A stretch of 64,000 nucleotides of DNA from Macrotis lagotis (taxonomy: Eukaryota > Chordata > Mammalia > Peramelemorphia > Peramelidae), in the NCBI RefSeq assembly GCF_037893015.1, contig NC_133658.1, positions 255,931,356-255,995,355 on the forward strand, read 5' to 3'. Position numbers and translations under genes: made by a program. This document shows, one piece after another, positions 1-10,665 of this stretch. The notes under the pieces were generated by a model, which was not told where the DNA came from, ran no database searches, and saw only the letters and a program-made list of their open reading frames with translations. Positions within the stretch are counted from its first letter, which is position 1, and the number at the start of each line of letters is the position of its first letter.

Positions 1-129
1 TAGATGATAGCTAAAATTTAGGCATACATCTCCAGTTATATGCTATATACTATATAAGATATATATTATGTATATATTATACTATATTAAATAAATATCT
101 CTCTCTAATGCTTCTGCAAATTGTTCACT
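1..129. repeat. AT-rich low-complexity stretch
   Basis: Mostly alternating A and T with several short TATA runs between about 40 and 107. No gene or named repeat is visible in it. It leads directly into an L2 fragment. Confidence 0.6.
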
Positions 130-920
130 CTATCATATATCCTCCCTACTAAATTTCCTTTCCCCTCATTCAACAAAAAACTGTTCTCCCCAAAGTTACT
201 AATGATCTCTTAATTGCCAAATTGCATGGCCTTTCTTCAGTCCCCATCCTCCTTGCTTCCTATTGCCTGAGGAGCCAATACAGAATGTTTTGGCATTCAA
301 ATTCTTTCATAACCAAGCCCCTTCCTATGTTACTCTCCAACTCATATTCGTCAGTCTAGTGACACTAGTCTTCTGGTTTTTTTTAGGTTTTTGCAAGGCA
401 AACGGGTTTAAGTGGCTTGCCCAAGGCCACACAGCGAGGTAATTATTAAGTGTCTGAGACCAGATTTGACCTCAGGTACTCCTGACTCCAGAGCCAGTGC
501 TTTATCCACTACGCCACCTAGCCGTCCCTCTTCTGGCTTTTCCATAAACAAGACACTCCATTTCTTGACTCAGGGCATTTTCAGTAACTCTCCCTCATTT
601 GTAGAGAGCTCTTCCTCCTTCCCTCTGACTACTAAGCTTCCTGGCTTCCTTTAAGTTCCAGGGAGAATCCTTACTCCTACAGGAAGGCTTCCCTAAACTT
701 TCTCAATTCCAGTGTTTTCTTCTTGTTGATTATTTCCTATTCTTCCTGTAAATAGTTTGTTTATAGATTTAGTTTGCATGTTATCTTCCCCATTGTATTG
801 TAAGCTCTTGGGGGCCGGGTCTGTCTTTTGTCTTTTGTTACTGTTAAACCCAGTGCTGCTTTGATCTGTTGTCTGGCATATAGCAGGCATAAAATAATTG
901 TTTCTTGAGTAGAAATGAAT
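130..920 (+). mobile_element. L2 LINE fragment, 3' end, internally deleted
   Basis: About 170-270 resembles the L2 reverse-transcriptase segment around 'aagttactaatgatctctta'. It then jumps to the 3' part ('tttggcattcaaa', 'gacactccatttcttgactc', 'gtaagctcttgggggccggg', 'ctggcatatagcaggcataa'). A SINE at 377-528 interrupts it. The fragment is old and non-coding. The part missing at the internal deletion resembles what is found at 930-1530. Confidence 0.8.
377..528 (-). mobile_element. WSINE1/SINE1_MD-type SINE
   Basis: The antisense SINE begins with the poly-T complement of its A-tail, followed by 'ttgcaaggcaaacggg', 'aattattaagtgtctgaga' and 'gccacctagccgtccc'. An 8-bp direct repeat 'tcttctgg' flanks it (369-376 and 529-536), as expected of L1-driven insertion. 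It sits inside an L2. Confidence 0.85.
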
Positions 921-929
921 TAATTTCTC

Positions 930-1530
930 TGAAAGCTTTCAGTCAACTCCTTGATACTCTCTTCTCTATAGGGCTTTGGGACACTGCTTTCTCCTGGTTC
1001 TTCTCCTACCTGTCTGTTCCATATCAATCTACTTTGCCCTCCATGAAATGTCCCACATGGCTCTCTCCTGGTCCCTCTTCTCTTCTCCCTTTATGCTAAT
1101 TCACTTGGTGATCTCATCACCTCCCAGGGATTCAACTATCATCTCTATGCTGATGATGGCCAGTCCTAACCTTTCTTTGACATCCAGTCTTGCATTTCCA
1201 ACTATTTATTGAACATAATGGACTGAATATCCTATAGATACATGTCCCAAATTGAACTCATTACTTTTCCCCCCAAATCTACCTTCTTTATAACTTTTGA
1301 GGTACCAGCAATTTCTCAGGCTCACAACCTAGGCATAATCCACAACTCCTCTCTCTCTCATCCAATTTGTTGTCAAAACCTGTCAGTTTTATTTTGGCAT
1401 CATATCTCAATTTTGCTTACTTTTCTCTGACACTTCCACTCGGATGTGGGCCCTCATAACCTCAAACATGAACTATTGAAATCATCTCCTAGTTGGTCAC
1501 TCTGCCACAAATCTCTCCCCAGTTTGTCTA
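930..1530 (+). mobile_element. L2 LINE fragment, ORF2 reverse-transcriptase region
   Basis: Degenerate L2 coding region with recognisable blocks 'gatactctcttctctatagg', 'cacttggtgatctcatcacc', 'tctatgctgatgatgg' (the Y-A-D-D-type RT core region) and 'caggctcacaacctaggcat'. Multiple stops and frameshifts are present. It lies in the same orientation as the L2 piece before it but represents a more upstream part of the element. Confidence 0.75.
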
Positions 1531-1748
1531 AATTTCATTTAAAAAATAGCATCTGTTTTACAGGGCTATTGTGAAGACAATGAAGTAATATTAGCACTAC
1601 TATGAAAATCAATTTAAATTTAATTTAAAATTAACTTAAAATTAATTACTAAAATTAATTAGTATTACTAATAATTTAGGCATACATCTAATAATCTAAT
1701 AATACACTAATAATTACTAAGTACCATGTAGATTCTATTTATTAGTAA
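1531..1748. other. AT-rich sequence, possible MIR trace
   Basis: About 1558-1605 weakly resembles the MIR 3' half ('cagggctattgtgaagacaa'). From 1610 to 1740 the sequence is AT-rich with repeated 'aattaa'-type words. Nothing else is visible. Confidence 0.35.
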
Positions 1749-1771
1749 TGATAATAATAATAATAATAATA
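1749..1771. repeat. (AAT)n microsatellite
   Basis: About seven uninterrupted 'ata/aat' trinucleotide units. Confidence 0.9.
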
Positions 1772-2429
1772 TCTATTAGATGGTTAGCTCCTTCTCTGAA
1801 ATAGATTTGGAAATGGAAAGAATTCCAGTGGTTCTAAAACTAGGGGAAAATAGAGAAAGAAAAAATAGAGAAAAATAGAGAAAGAAAAACACAACAGAAT
1901 AGTAAGACACAGAAGCAGACCTGAATAGCTCAAAGGTGGAAAGTCTAAGAGGAAAGACCATACTAATAGTTAGTTCTTAATGAGACAGATTAGAATTTAT
2001 TGAGTCATCACATTATGTTGCCAAATATATGCTGGTGATTGCCCAGTGTTGATGAAACAGCATGATACATTGCTGATATGGCAGGAAGTAAAACCAGTTT
2101 AGAAACCAGCAACCAGACCATCACCAGTAGTCCTGTTTCCTATAAATCAGGCTAGGAGGTGGAATAATTCTGGAAAACACAAGTGAAAAGATGCCTTGCA
2201 CAACATACACTTCACCATAATAAACATAACCGTGCAATGCATACCAACAATCACTTGATTGGTTGGTGTGAACCTCTTTGATATGAAGGACTAGTAACAG
2301 TAGTTTTTCTTAATTGAACATCTGTGCCAAGGAATAGTGAAGGAAATCTGAGTGTAAATCCCATTGGATGATGATGGAGGTCATCATCCAACCCCATCCC
2401 TATCCTTCTGACCCCTAATTGATTCCTAT
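1772..2429. other. No gene or named repeat; one short perfect hairpin
   Basis: Apparently unique sequence. The only structure I see is an 11-bp perfect inverted repeat at 2364-2391: 'ttggatgatga', a 6-base loop, and its complement. The short ORF on the minus strand near 1776-1961 has no protein-like features. Confidence 0.5.
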
Positions 2430-2672
2430 TTCCTCTTCCCCTAGCTCCTATGAAAACTCAGTTTGTGCCACACCATCTAGTGCATGATTATACATTACTA
2501 TATTGTTCCATTATTTTGTATCTATGAAAATTTCATATTTCCAATTAGAGTATAAGCTCCACGAGGGAAGGAATCAAGTCATTTATTCTTTAGAAGCACC
2601 AACAGCACTCAACCCAGGACTAGGACCACAGTAGATGCTTGACACATATTTACTAATTGCCTACTTTGAAAG
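2430..2672 (+). mobile_element. L2 LINE 3' end
   Basis: L2 3'-terminal words are present: 'tataagctccacgagggaag', 'agcactcaacccagg' and 'cacagtagatgcttgacac'. It is highly diverged. Confidence 0.65.
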
Positions 2673-2674
2673 GC

Positions 2675-2760
2675 AAGATAGTACAGTTGAAAGATCAGTA
2701 GACAGAGGTTGAGGAGACCTAAATTTTAGCCATACATCTGTGACTGGCTAGCTCCCCAAG
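2675..2760 (+). mobile_element. MIR SINE fragment (5' half)
   Basis: The pattern 'agtagacagaggttgaggag ... tgactggctag' fits the MIR 5' half in sense orientation. It is short and diverged. Confidence 0.45.
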
Positions 2761-2834
2761 TCATTCTGATTATAAGTGCATATATGTAAACATTCACATA
2801 TGTACATAAATATATACTATACATAAATATAGAA

Positions 2835-2945
2835 AGTACATATTTATTGTGTGTATGTTCTCTCCCAATAGTCCTTGAGGATAAGGAACTATTTAATTTT
2901 TTGCTTTGCTTCCTATTTCTAAGATTTCTCATAGTGTTTGAAATA
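2835..2945 (+). mobile_element. L2 LINE 3' end
   Basis: 'agtccttgaggataaggaac' followed by 'ttctcatagtgtttgaaata' matches the L2 terminal region in sense orientation. Confidence 0.55.
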
Positions 2946-3062
2946 TAGTATATTGTAACATACTTATATTAAAAAATATGCATTAGTTGCTTGATTAGTT
3001 GACTAACCTGGAGCAAGACCTTTCTTCTTTTTACATTTCATCTATAAAATAAGTAGGTTCAA

Positions 3063-3175
3063 ATTGATAAGCATTTATTAAACACTTATTTGCCAATCAC
3101 TGTTATTGGTACTAGGGTTATAAGAGAGGGGGGAAATGATCCCTGTTTTTAAGAGCATTATTAAATTATTTCAAA
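3063..3175 (-). mobile_element. L2 LINE 3' end, antisense
   Basis: 'aagcatttattaaacactta' followed by 'caatcactgttattggtact' and 'aaatgatccctgttttta' is the reverse complement of the L2 3' UTR. Confidence 0.65.
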
Positions 3176-3179
3176 TAAC

Positions 3180-3815
3180 TATTCTAATATTCCATGTATT
3201 GAAGTCCTTTTCTCTTTTAAAATATTATGGTTTGTCATATGAAACCCATGCACACTTCATCCATGTACATTCCAAGGCAAAGAGGCATCATGGAGACTGA
3301 TATGCTACAATAGAAAACAAATGGAGAGGGGGAGAAAAAAATCAGCTGCATGAACTTGGACGCTAGCATAACTGGCACCAATGCCTTTAGCAAGATGCTA
3401 TCTGACATCTTTTGGCTGAACACATCCTTTCATGGGGTGATTAAACAGCAAATATCTCTGAGTAGCATAATGTTTATTAGACATTGCTCGGCTAGGGCAG
3501 CTTGTGTTTTCCCTGTATTCTGTTTCTGTATTCAAGTGTGTGCAATTTGTTGATTTAAATAAAATTTAAAATAGGCAGTGTGTCTTGAAGAGCTGCTGAC
3601 AGTGCCTTGTGGAAAACTTTGAGAGATTTTCTATTAAGAAATGATTCTGGTTATGTGTCATGTTTTTCTGTTTTGTGTTTTCTTTTCTCTCTTCTTTTTT
3701 TTTCTTTTTAAAGCACCACAGGGACATCTGCATAAAACCAAGCTCTTTGTCTCTTTAAGACTTCTATTCCCAGAGCTGCTCCCAGATCCCTGAAAGGTCC
3801 TTGTGGGAAGTCCCC
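3180..3815. other. Unique sequence, no gene seen
   Basis: High-complexity, repeat-free sequence. A block at about 3340-3620 is the kind of sequence that could be conserved non-coding DNA, but nothing in it identifies a function. A pyrimidine run lies at 3663-3710. Confidence 0.4.
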
Positions 3816-3819
3816 ACAC

Positions 3820-3975
3820 AAAGAATCTCTCAGACTTCTGGAAATGGAAGCAATCATTTAGTCTGAATGCCTCATTTGACAGAGAAGGAAACTGAGCCCC
3901 ACAGGGGAGAAGAGACTTGCTCAAGGTCATACAACTAGTTGCAGAACTAGGATTCTAAGCATTATCCAGCTCTCT
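3820..3975 (-). mobile_element. MIR/MIR3-type SINE, antisense
   Basis: 'gacagagaaggaaactgag' followed by 'gacttgctcaaggtcatac' and 'agaactaggattct' is the antisense MIR core. Confidence 0.75.
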
Positions 3976-4487
3976 TTCTATGAAATCACAGAAGCTCATA
4001 GGCTTTTAATGGTGGAAAGGCTAGAAATCCTTTAGTTTAATTTAACTTCATACTGTGGGGACACTTTCTAAGATACTCATTGAGATAAAAGTCCTGGCTG
4101 AAGTGTCCAGGGTGAAGACCATTAGGTGATGCCAACATCTATGGAGCAAGATACACCACTGAAGCCTGGTGGCTGATTTATAGCTATTGTTGACTCCAAT
4201 GAAAAATATCCCTGCCTATCTGTGATACAATTATTTGGATATTCACCAAAGAGGCTGTTCGGTGGGACTTTTCGATCAAAAAATAAGGAATGGGCCTAGG
4301 ATCAAAATCACTAAATTTAAATATAACCACTCACATTGTTTCATCCTTAGATGGATTATAGGGGCCTCACATTATTCACATTTGGAAGACACATCCTACC
4401 AAGAGTGATGTGGCACCTCTTGAAGATAAATCATAACACAGATAGCTGCCGTCATCATCACATTGAGGACGTGACTCTGGTGGCTGA
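3976..4487. other. No recognisable feature
   Basis: AT-rich apparently unique sequence. A weak echo of a MIR3/CR1 3' end occurs at 3985-4050 but is too diverged to call. Confidence 0.4.
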
Positions 4488-4660
4488 CAGACTCTGTGTG
4501 AGTGTGAGTATATGTGTGAAACTGTATGTTTCTGTCTGTGTGTGAGTCCAAGTGTAATTGTGCATATCATTGTCTATGGTCATGTATGTACAATTTTCTG
4601 TCTGTATCTATACATATAGTATGTATAATTGCATATCTGTATATCTGTGACTGGTGTGAG
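4488..4660. repeat. Degenerate (TG)n-rich tract
   Basis: Repeated 'tgtgtgagtgtgag' and 'ctgtctgtgtgtgagt' words interspersed with 'tgtatc' units. This is an eroded TG microsatellite. The small ORFs on both strands here are by-products of the repeat. Confidence 0.65.
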
Positions 4661-4669
4661 TGTATGCAT

Positions 4670-4936
4670 GCCTGAGGAGTAGCATAATAGGATAGTAGAA
4701 GAAAGGACACTACTTGGAGACAAGAAAGAGCTAGGTTTGAATTCAAAACCCCACTATGGGCAAATCACTTGACGTCTCTTAGTTTCAGTTTCTCTATCCA
4801 TAAAATGGGAATCAGAATATGTGCAGTATTTACCATCTGCAGTTGTCTTGAAGAAAACATTTTATAAATCTAAAACACTATATAATTTTGAGTTATTATA
4901 TGTTTAGATGAAGATATATATGTCTTTGCTTGCATA
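4670..4936 (+). mobile_element. MIR SINE, near full length
   Basis: Sense MIR: 'gagctaggtttgaattcaaa', 'gggcaaatcacttgacgtct', 'tttcagtttctctatccata' and 'aaatgggaatcag'. Its 3' half plus flank (4763-4936) is repeated at 6380-6529 with much higher identity than two independent MIRs would show. Confidence 0.85.
4763..4936 (+). repeat. Local direct duplication, copy 1
   Basis: Aligned with 6380-6529, about 137 bases carry 6 mismatches by eye. Copy 1 then has a 24-base segment absent from copy 2, after which 'tctttgcttgcata' is shared. The match runs past the MIR into flanking sequence, so this is a duplication of genomic DNA. Confidence 0.8.
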
Positions 4937-5394
4937 TACCAAGGCCCTGAAAAGTTAGAAAAAAGAAGAAGAAAGGAAAATAGAGAAAAAGGAGAAATTA
5001 CTGCATCATCCCAGTCAGTGCCTGGGCTCCCAAGCCCAATGGATGCCACTTTTGTAAATTAGTGAGAAGAAAAATATTATGTTTTTAAAACAGGAATCTG
5101 GGAGGTATATAGATTTAGCTATCGAGTAAGAAGAAATCACATACTCAATACTCAGAATGTATAAATGAATCATTGAATGGCTTTTTTTCTCAACAATGAG
5201 AAATGGATTAAATCACAGCTGACGAGAGTTAAGAATTTCTCTAGGCCAATAAGTCACTAAAAGAGTTGTACAAGTTCTTTATGATGATTGCATAAAGAAT
5301 TTAACTGGTAGCTGACAGCCTTCAATGTATATGAGTGGGTGGGTTTATATATAGCTATGTATTGCTCTTCTGAACTTGGCCAAGTACTTCTAGA
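4937..5394. other. No recognisable feature
   Basis: Apparently unique AT-rich sequence; no repeat or coding signal seen. Confidence 0.4.
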
Positions 5395-5590
5395 TACAAA
5401 TGACTTCATGTTTACTCTGTATATAGTTTGTATTTATTTATCTGTGGACTTGTTGCTTCTTCCAGTACAGCATAAGCTCTTGGGGGGGGGGGGGGGAGAG
5501 GTGGGGGGAAGGGGGAAGGCCTGCCCTATTTTTATCTGGTATTGCTAAACTGAATTGAATTCTTCTATATGCCCAGGGTGCCTGGCCCTA
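5395..5590 (+). mobile_element. L2 LINE 3' end with expanded G-tract
   Basis: 'tatatagtttgtatttattt' followed by 'cataagctctt' and 'gcccagggtgcctggccc' fits the L2 3' region. The normal 'gagggcagg' position has become a run of 15 G (5482-5496), followed by further G-runs to 5519. Confidence 0.6.
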
Positions 5591-6379
5591 TTTTATAGGA
5601 ACAAAAATTAAATAATTGGGAAATGTCCATTAAATAGAAATCTTGTAGAATCTCAGCAGAAAGAAGTAGATAGGATGAGTTAAGATACCCTGCAAGAAAT
5701 TGAAATAGTTTGGATTATCTTCCAAGAGTCATTCATTTTCTAAGCTATGAGTGTACCACCTTTTAGCTCTTCTGGGCAGCATTGCCTAGCAAAAACTTGT
5801 CAAGGGCCACAAATAGAATTTAATATTTATTTAAGACAACAATGTAACCCATATTACCAAAGAATATTAAAATAATAAAATAAAATAAGACCGCATGAAT
5901 GGGCTTTGTAGATTGCAGATTGGACATACCTGTTCTCAGCTTCAGTTTACTTCAGTCTCCTGACTAAATTGATCCTCCCCTGTCTATTCCCTGGAAAGAT
6001 TCAGGAGTCACCCTGGCTGACTCTGAAGCAATGGGTTCACCAAGGGCTCACCTATTGCTGTATTCTAGAATCCAAAGTTTGAACTCTGGTGCTTGCTGAT
6101 CATCTTCCAACACCACACACAACAGGGAAAATCAAGTGTTTTACATGATTGAAGAAATCTTTCCCATGTCTTTTTTGGGTGGGTTTTCCTGGATATAGTC
6201 TCATCACATTCTTTTTTCTTAAGAGAGGCCTGTCTGAAGGCCTATGCTTGTAGGATCCAGCTTTATGAGAAAATACCACCTGCAAATAAGCCTGGGATAA
6301 AATACTTGACTTACTATGAAGCAATCATTTGGAGGAGTCACAGAACAGAAAAACCTTCAGTTATCAGAAGATCTAAACT
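5591..6379. other. No recognisable feature
   Basis: Mostly unique. 5790-5900 is A-rich and might be a very old DNA-transposon remnant. The 74-codon minus-strand frame at 6100-6324 has no recognisable domain. Confidence 0.4.
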
Positions 6380-6529
6380 AATCACTTGACCTCTCTTAGT
6401 TTCAGTTTCTCTATCCATAAAATGGGAATCAGAATGTTTGCAGTATTTACCATCTGCAGTTGTCTTAAAGAAAACATTTTAAAAATCTAAAACACTATAT
6501 AGTTTTGAGTTATTATCTTTGCTTGCATA
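6380..6529 (+). repeat. Local direct duplication, copy 2 (MIR 3' half plus flank)
   Basis: Second copy of 4763-4936, offset 1617. It lacks a 24-base piece of copy 1. It begins abruptly inside the MIR ('aatcacttgac'), so it was not produced by SINE retrotransposition. Confidence 0.8.
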
Positions 6530-6606
6530 GGTGTCTCCACAGTAGTTTTAAAGATGTCAATGAACTCTACTAGACCATGGTGATCTAGATATGAACTCTG
6601 ATCTCT

Positions 6607-7352
6607 TTTTTTCCTTTTTTTAAAAATTTGTTTTTATTAAAGATATTATCTGAGTTTTACAATTTTTCCCCCAATCTTACTTCCCCCCCCCAACAGAAAG
6701 CAATCTGTCAGTCTTTACTTTGTATCCACGTTGTACCTTGATCCAAATTGGGTGTGATGAGAGAGAAATCATATCCTTAAAGAAGAGACAATAAGTCTAA
6801 GAGGTAAGAAGCTCAGACAATAAGATATCTGATATTTTTTCTAAACTAAAGGGAATAGTCCTTGAACTTTGTTCAAACTCTACAGCTCCTTATCTGGATA
6901 CAGATGGCACTCTCATTGCAGACAGCCCCAAATTGTTCCTGATTGTTGCACTGATGGAATGAGCAAGTCCTTCAAGGTTGATCATCACTCCCATGTTGCT
7001 GTTAGGGTGTACAGTGTTTTTCTGGTTCTGCTCATCTCACTCAGCATCAGTTCATGCAAATCCCTCCAGGCTTCCCTGAAATCCCATCCCTCCTGGTTTC
7101 TAATAGAACAATAGTGTTCCATGACATACATATACCACAGTTTGCTAAGCCATTCCCCAATTGAAGGATATTTACTTGATTTCCAATTCTTTGCCACCAA
7201 AAACAGGGCTGCTATAAATATTTTTGTAGAAGTAATGTTTTTACCTTTTTTCATCATCTCTTCAGGATATAAACATAGTAGTGGTATTGCTGGGTCAAAG
7301 GGTATGTACATTTTTGTTGCCCTTTGGGCATAGTTCCAAATTTCTCTCCAGA
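6607..7352 (-). mobile_element. L1 LINE, 5'-truncated, with target-site duplication
   Basis: Read on the minus strand this is the end of ORF2, a 3' UTR and an A-tail (a T-rich start at about 6607). A 14-bp direct repeat with one mismatch, 'gaactctgatctct' (6593-6606) versus 'gaaccctgatctct' (7353-7366), brackets it. About 746 bp long. Confidence 0.9.
6985..7311 (-). pseudogene. L1 ORF2 C-terminal remnant
   Basis: A 108-codon open frame, minus strand. It starts with 'MYIPFDPAIPLLCLYPEEM', the conserved L1 ORF2 motif after the reverse transcriptase, and continues with 'KIFIAALFLVAKNWK', 'EWLSKLWYMYVMEHYCSIR' and 'LHELMLSEMSRTRKTLYTL'. This is the C-terminal segment of ORF2p, the L1 endonuclease/reverse transcriptase. 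The element is truncated just upstream, so no enzyme is encoded. The open frame is simply little decayed; it is not a host gene. Confidence 0.9.
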
Positions 7353-7514
7353 GAACCCTGATCTCTTAAGGAAGTTTATAGTAATATCAATCAAATGATA
7401 ACCTCCTTGAAAATAGAGATTAGTTTTTGTCTTTCTTTGTCTTTTTGGTGCTTAGCAATCTGCCTGCTTGTTAATGACTCTGCCAAGATTTAAGTCTTTG
7501 TCTGGTTTTTTTTT

Positions 7515-7660
7515 AAAGGGGATGTGGTATATTCTGGAAAGTGTGCTGGATATTGAGTCAGAGGACTTCAGAATGAATACTTGCTTTTGCTACTGAATAC
7601 TTACATAATCCTGGACCTCAGTTTCTTTTTTCTTATTTTTTGTAAAATGAAGAAATTGTA
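7515..7660 (+). mobile_element. MIR SINE
   Basis: 'gctggatattgagtcagagg', 'tacataatcctggacctcag' and 'ttttgtaaaatgaagaaatt' follow the sense MIR order. Diverged. Confidence 0.7.
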
Positions 7661-8535
7661 TTGAAAAACTTCTAATTTTATTTTGAATGGAAATCAAAAT
7701 GTGATCAGCAGACTGCAGGTGGCCTACAGCATTCCAGAGCACTGCCCAAACCATACTAAAATGTAATTGAGAAATATTTTTAAAAATCAATAAAAATACA
7801 ATAAAACATAGATAACATTGAATTTCAAAACTCATTCAACAAGTGGCCTTTAGGGATCCTTATTTTTTGATTACTGGTTCCTATTTAAAATTTTTATTCA
7901 ATGACAGGGCTCTAAATTTATGTTCTTATGATTATTCGGATATTCATTCATTTGTAACTTGATTGCTATTCTGAAGACCAGACTTGCTATATTTTACCAT
8001 CCTCAGGATTCTCAGATACTTTGAGGGATTCATGAGTCTCTTTCTTCTGTCATCTATTGTTCATACTAAATGTATACCCCAGTTCTATTTAATCACTTAA
8101 AATTAGATTTGCCTTTATAATGGTATATTTACTTCAAAGATAGAAGAATAAATGCAAAAATATTCTGGGGGGATGAGGTAAGGATTAAGCTCACAATGAG
8201 GCTACATAGCTAAGTCTCACCAAGTTTCAAGTCAAAAGTTACCAATTCTAGCTTTTACTGAGTTAGCATCCCAGGACTCATGATTGTTACAGTGTTGTTT
8301 CTGTCCTGAAACATTTGACCTGGAGTCCTCAATCACCTTAGTTCACTTTCCTAGGCCAGATCTGAGACAACCTTCTCTGCTGTCCAATTTTAAAAATGGA
8401 AAAGAATTTAAAATAAAGTGGGGGGGGGCAAAGACAATCAGGACCTCAGGATCTAAGATCAGATTGAGGTGGACCTTTTGAATAGGTGACTCCAATTTAA
8501 GTGGTCTGGGAATGCACCAAAATCTCATTACAAAT
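7661..8535. other. No named feature
   Basis: 7690-7860 (words 'gcagactgcaggtggcctac' and 'tttagggatccttatttttt') may be an old unclassified interspersed repeat. The remainder looks unique. A G9 run lies near 8420. Confidence 0.35.
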
Positions 8536-8640
8536 TCAGTCAACAGGTATTTATTGAGTGTTTCTTATATACAAATTATCAGGGTCTAAGTACTCTTCTT
8601 TCAAAGAACTTTCACGTAATAAATTGTTTCTATAGCTGAA
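8536..8640 (-). mobile_element. L2 LINE 3' end, antisense
   Basis: 'caacaggtatttattgagtg' followed by 'cagggtctaagtactctt' and 'aagaactttcac' is the complement of the L2 3' UTR. Confidence 0.6.
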
Positions 8641-10405
8641 GAAAACCCAACCATGAATAAGAGAACACTGGATTAGTCAGGATCTCCTGAAACCTCACCC
8701 ACCCAGTGAAATCCTTTACTATAAATTATCTTGTCCCTTTCAGTCACCTAATTCCTTTTCCAATCATAGTAAAGAAAACTAACCCATATTATCTGATTTC
8801 CTCACCTGATTCCCCCTCCAATTTTTCTGCCTGTGGATTTTTTTATATAGAGGGACAAAAAGGAATTTGTATGTTTAAGATGACCCAGGAAGTAGATCCT
8901 GCCATCTCTTACAATCTGCCAGAAAAAAAGAAAAACACTAAAAACACCAGATTCTATTCCCTTTCATTTCTTAAGTCATAGCCCTCATTCTTGTCGCCAC
9001 AGCATGTGAGGGAGGACTGGGGAAGCTGATTGCTCTAGCAGCTACTGTCATAGCTTACTTCAGCAGAAAGGATTAACGTGTCCTGAAAATGTCAATCAGA
9101 TATCAAAGATAAATGAAGTTTGAAAAATACAATGTACAATTTATAAAAATAAGTCTTTTAGAGACATACTCAATGTACTTTGAAAAATTTAAGAGAAATA
9201 TGTCACCAAAACAAATCTGTGCTCTACTGTCCAACTTTAATTTTTCACTGATAACACTCAGGCTCACTGTAGCCAATACAATAAATAAAGCCCCTTGGTC
9301 CCCACAGGTATCCCCTTTACTTTTGCATGACTAAGTGTTTCTCTCTTGCTGATATATTTCAGGTGATAGTACAGCAACATCTACCTCCCACCTGCTTGGT
9401 GCTTTAGCCCTATTTACCCCCAACCTGCTCACTGCCTTGGGCAACACTGAGAAGACGGGACTGTCATGCCAAGGACACCCTGCTTTTCCTGTACCCAGAG
9501 TAGCATCCACCAGGAATCTCAACTGCCTTGGCATTGCTTTCCCATTGAGTTTCAATGGTGTTTGGGTTTTAATTCACTTTACTAAGATTGCTTTTCATTC
9601 ACTTTGTGACAGGTAGTTATTTGTTTGCAGGGTTCCATCTGACATTTATTGTTAGTGTAAAACACTAATAATAATAATTAGTGCATTTTTAGAGTTGGCT
9701 GGGGTTTTAGTGGTGGTGCTTTGTTACTATAAAACATCCCAATGCTTTGCTACGTATAGGATAGTATGATAGTATTTAGATATAACAAAGGAGCTCATTA
9801 TACTCAGACCAGATTGCAGTATCTTTGAGCCCCCTGTGAACAAGCCAAGACTTAATATCCTCTAAACTTGTCTGCAATGCTAATAGTTACAGATTTTTTT
9901 TGTAACAGGCAGAATATTACCAGTGTATTATTAACAATGACTTGCATGCAAGGAAAGGCATAAAAGATATCATCAAGGACATAAATAGCTAGAAAAGAAG
10001 GTGAACTGATCCATCTAGGAATGGATACTGAGATCCATGAAGCATCAACCATAGGAAGATAGAACATTGAATAGACTTTCTATGAAAGAAATGTAGGCAA
10101 GAAGTTTACATGAGACTGCAAGTCAATGCTACAATATACAAAAGGAACATCTCCACTGATAAAATAATAGTTCCATTGAAATAAAAGAAGAATAATCTCA
10201 AACAGTCATGCATGATCTCCAGGCCCTTAAAAACATGAACATGGGAATTATATTCTAAAAGAGTTACTTTGGATTATAGTCAAACATCTTTGGTAATATG
10301 AGCATCACGTCAGCATTAAGTATAAAAATCTGTCTGCGCAGGAAAATAATAATCCCAGAATGTCCATATGTAGAATTTTATTACTGCTCATCTTTCAAAG
10401 AAAGC
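8641..10405. other. Long repeat-poor stretch, no gene identified
   Basis: No SINE or LINE recognised over about 1.7 kb. A pocket at 9370-9540 is clearly richer in G+C than its surroundings and contains frames open on both strands. An acceptor-like 'ctgatatatttcag' precedes it at about 9349-9362, but no donor or protein similarity supports an exon. AATAAA occurs near 9280. Confidence 0.4.
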
Positions 10406-10409
10406 TGAA

Positions 10410-10665
10410 ACAATGGGAGAAAATTGGACATGGAGTTAGGAAAGCATGAGTTTAAATCTTGACCCAGACACTGGCTATTACCCTGGCCAAATCACTTTAT
10501 CTCTTCCATTTTCAAATCCTCATTTGTTAAAAAAGAAAATAAAAGGATAGAGGAAGGAGTATTAATAGCCCCTACATCTCAAGGTTGCTGTAAGGTTCAA
10601 ATAAGTTATCACTTATAAAACATTTTACAAATTTTAAATGAAATTTTTATCATTAATATCACACA
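10410..10665 (+). mobile_element. MIR SINE, near full length
   Basis: 'agcatgagtttaaatcttga', 'ccctggccaaatcactttat' and 'tgtaaggttcaaataagtta' are in the sense MIR order, ending in 'aaacattttacaaa'. Confidence 0.8.

Noticed and set aside
9270..9310. AATAAA and a 'ccccaca' ending resembling an LTR 3' end
   Set aside because: No matching TG start, inverted terminus or target duplication could be found.
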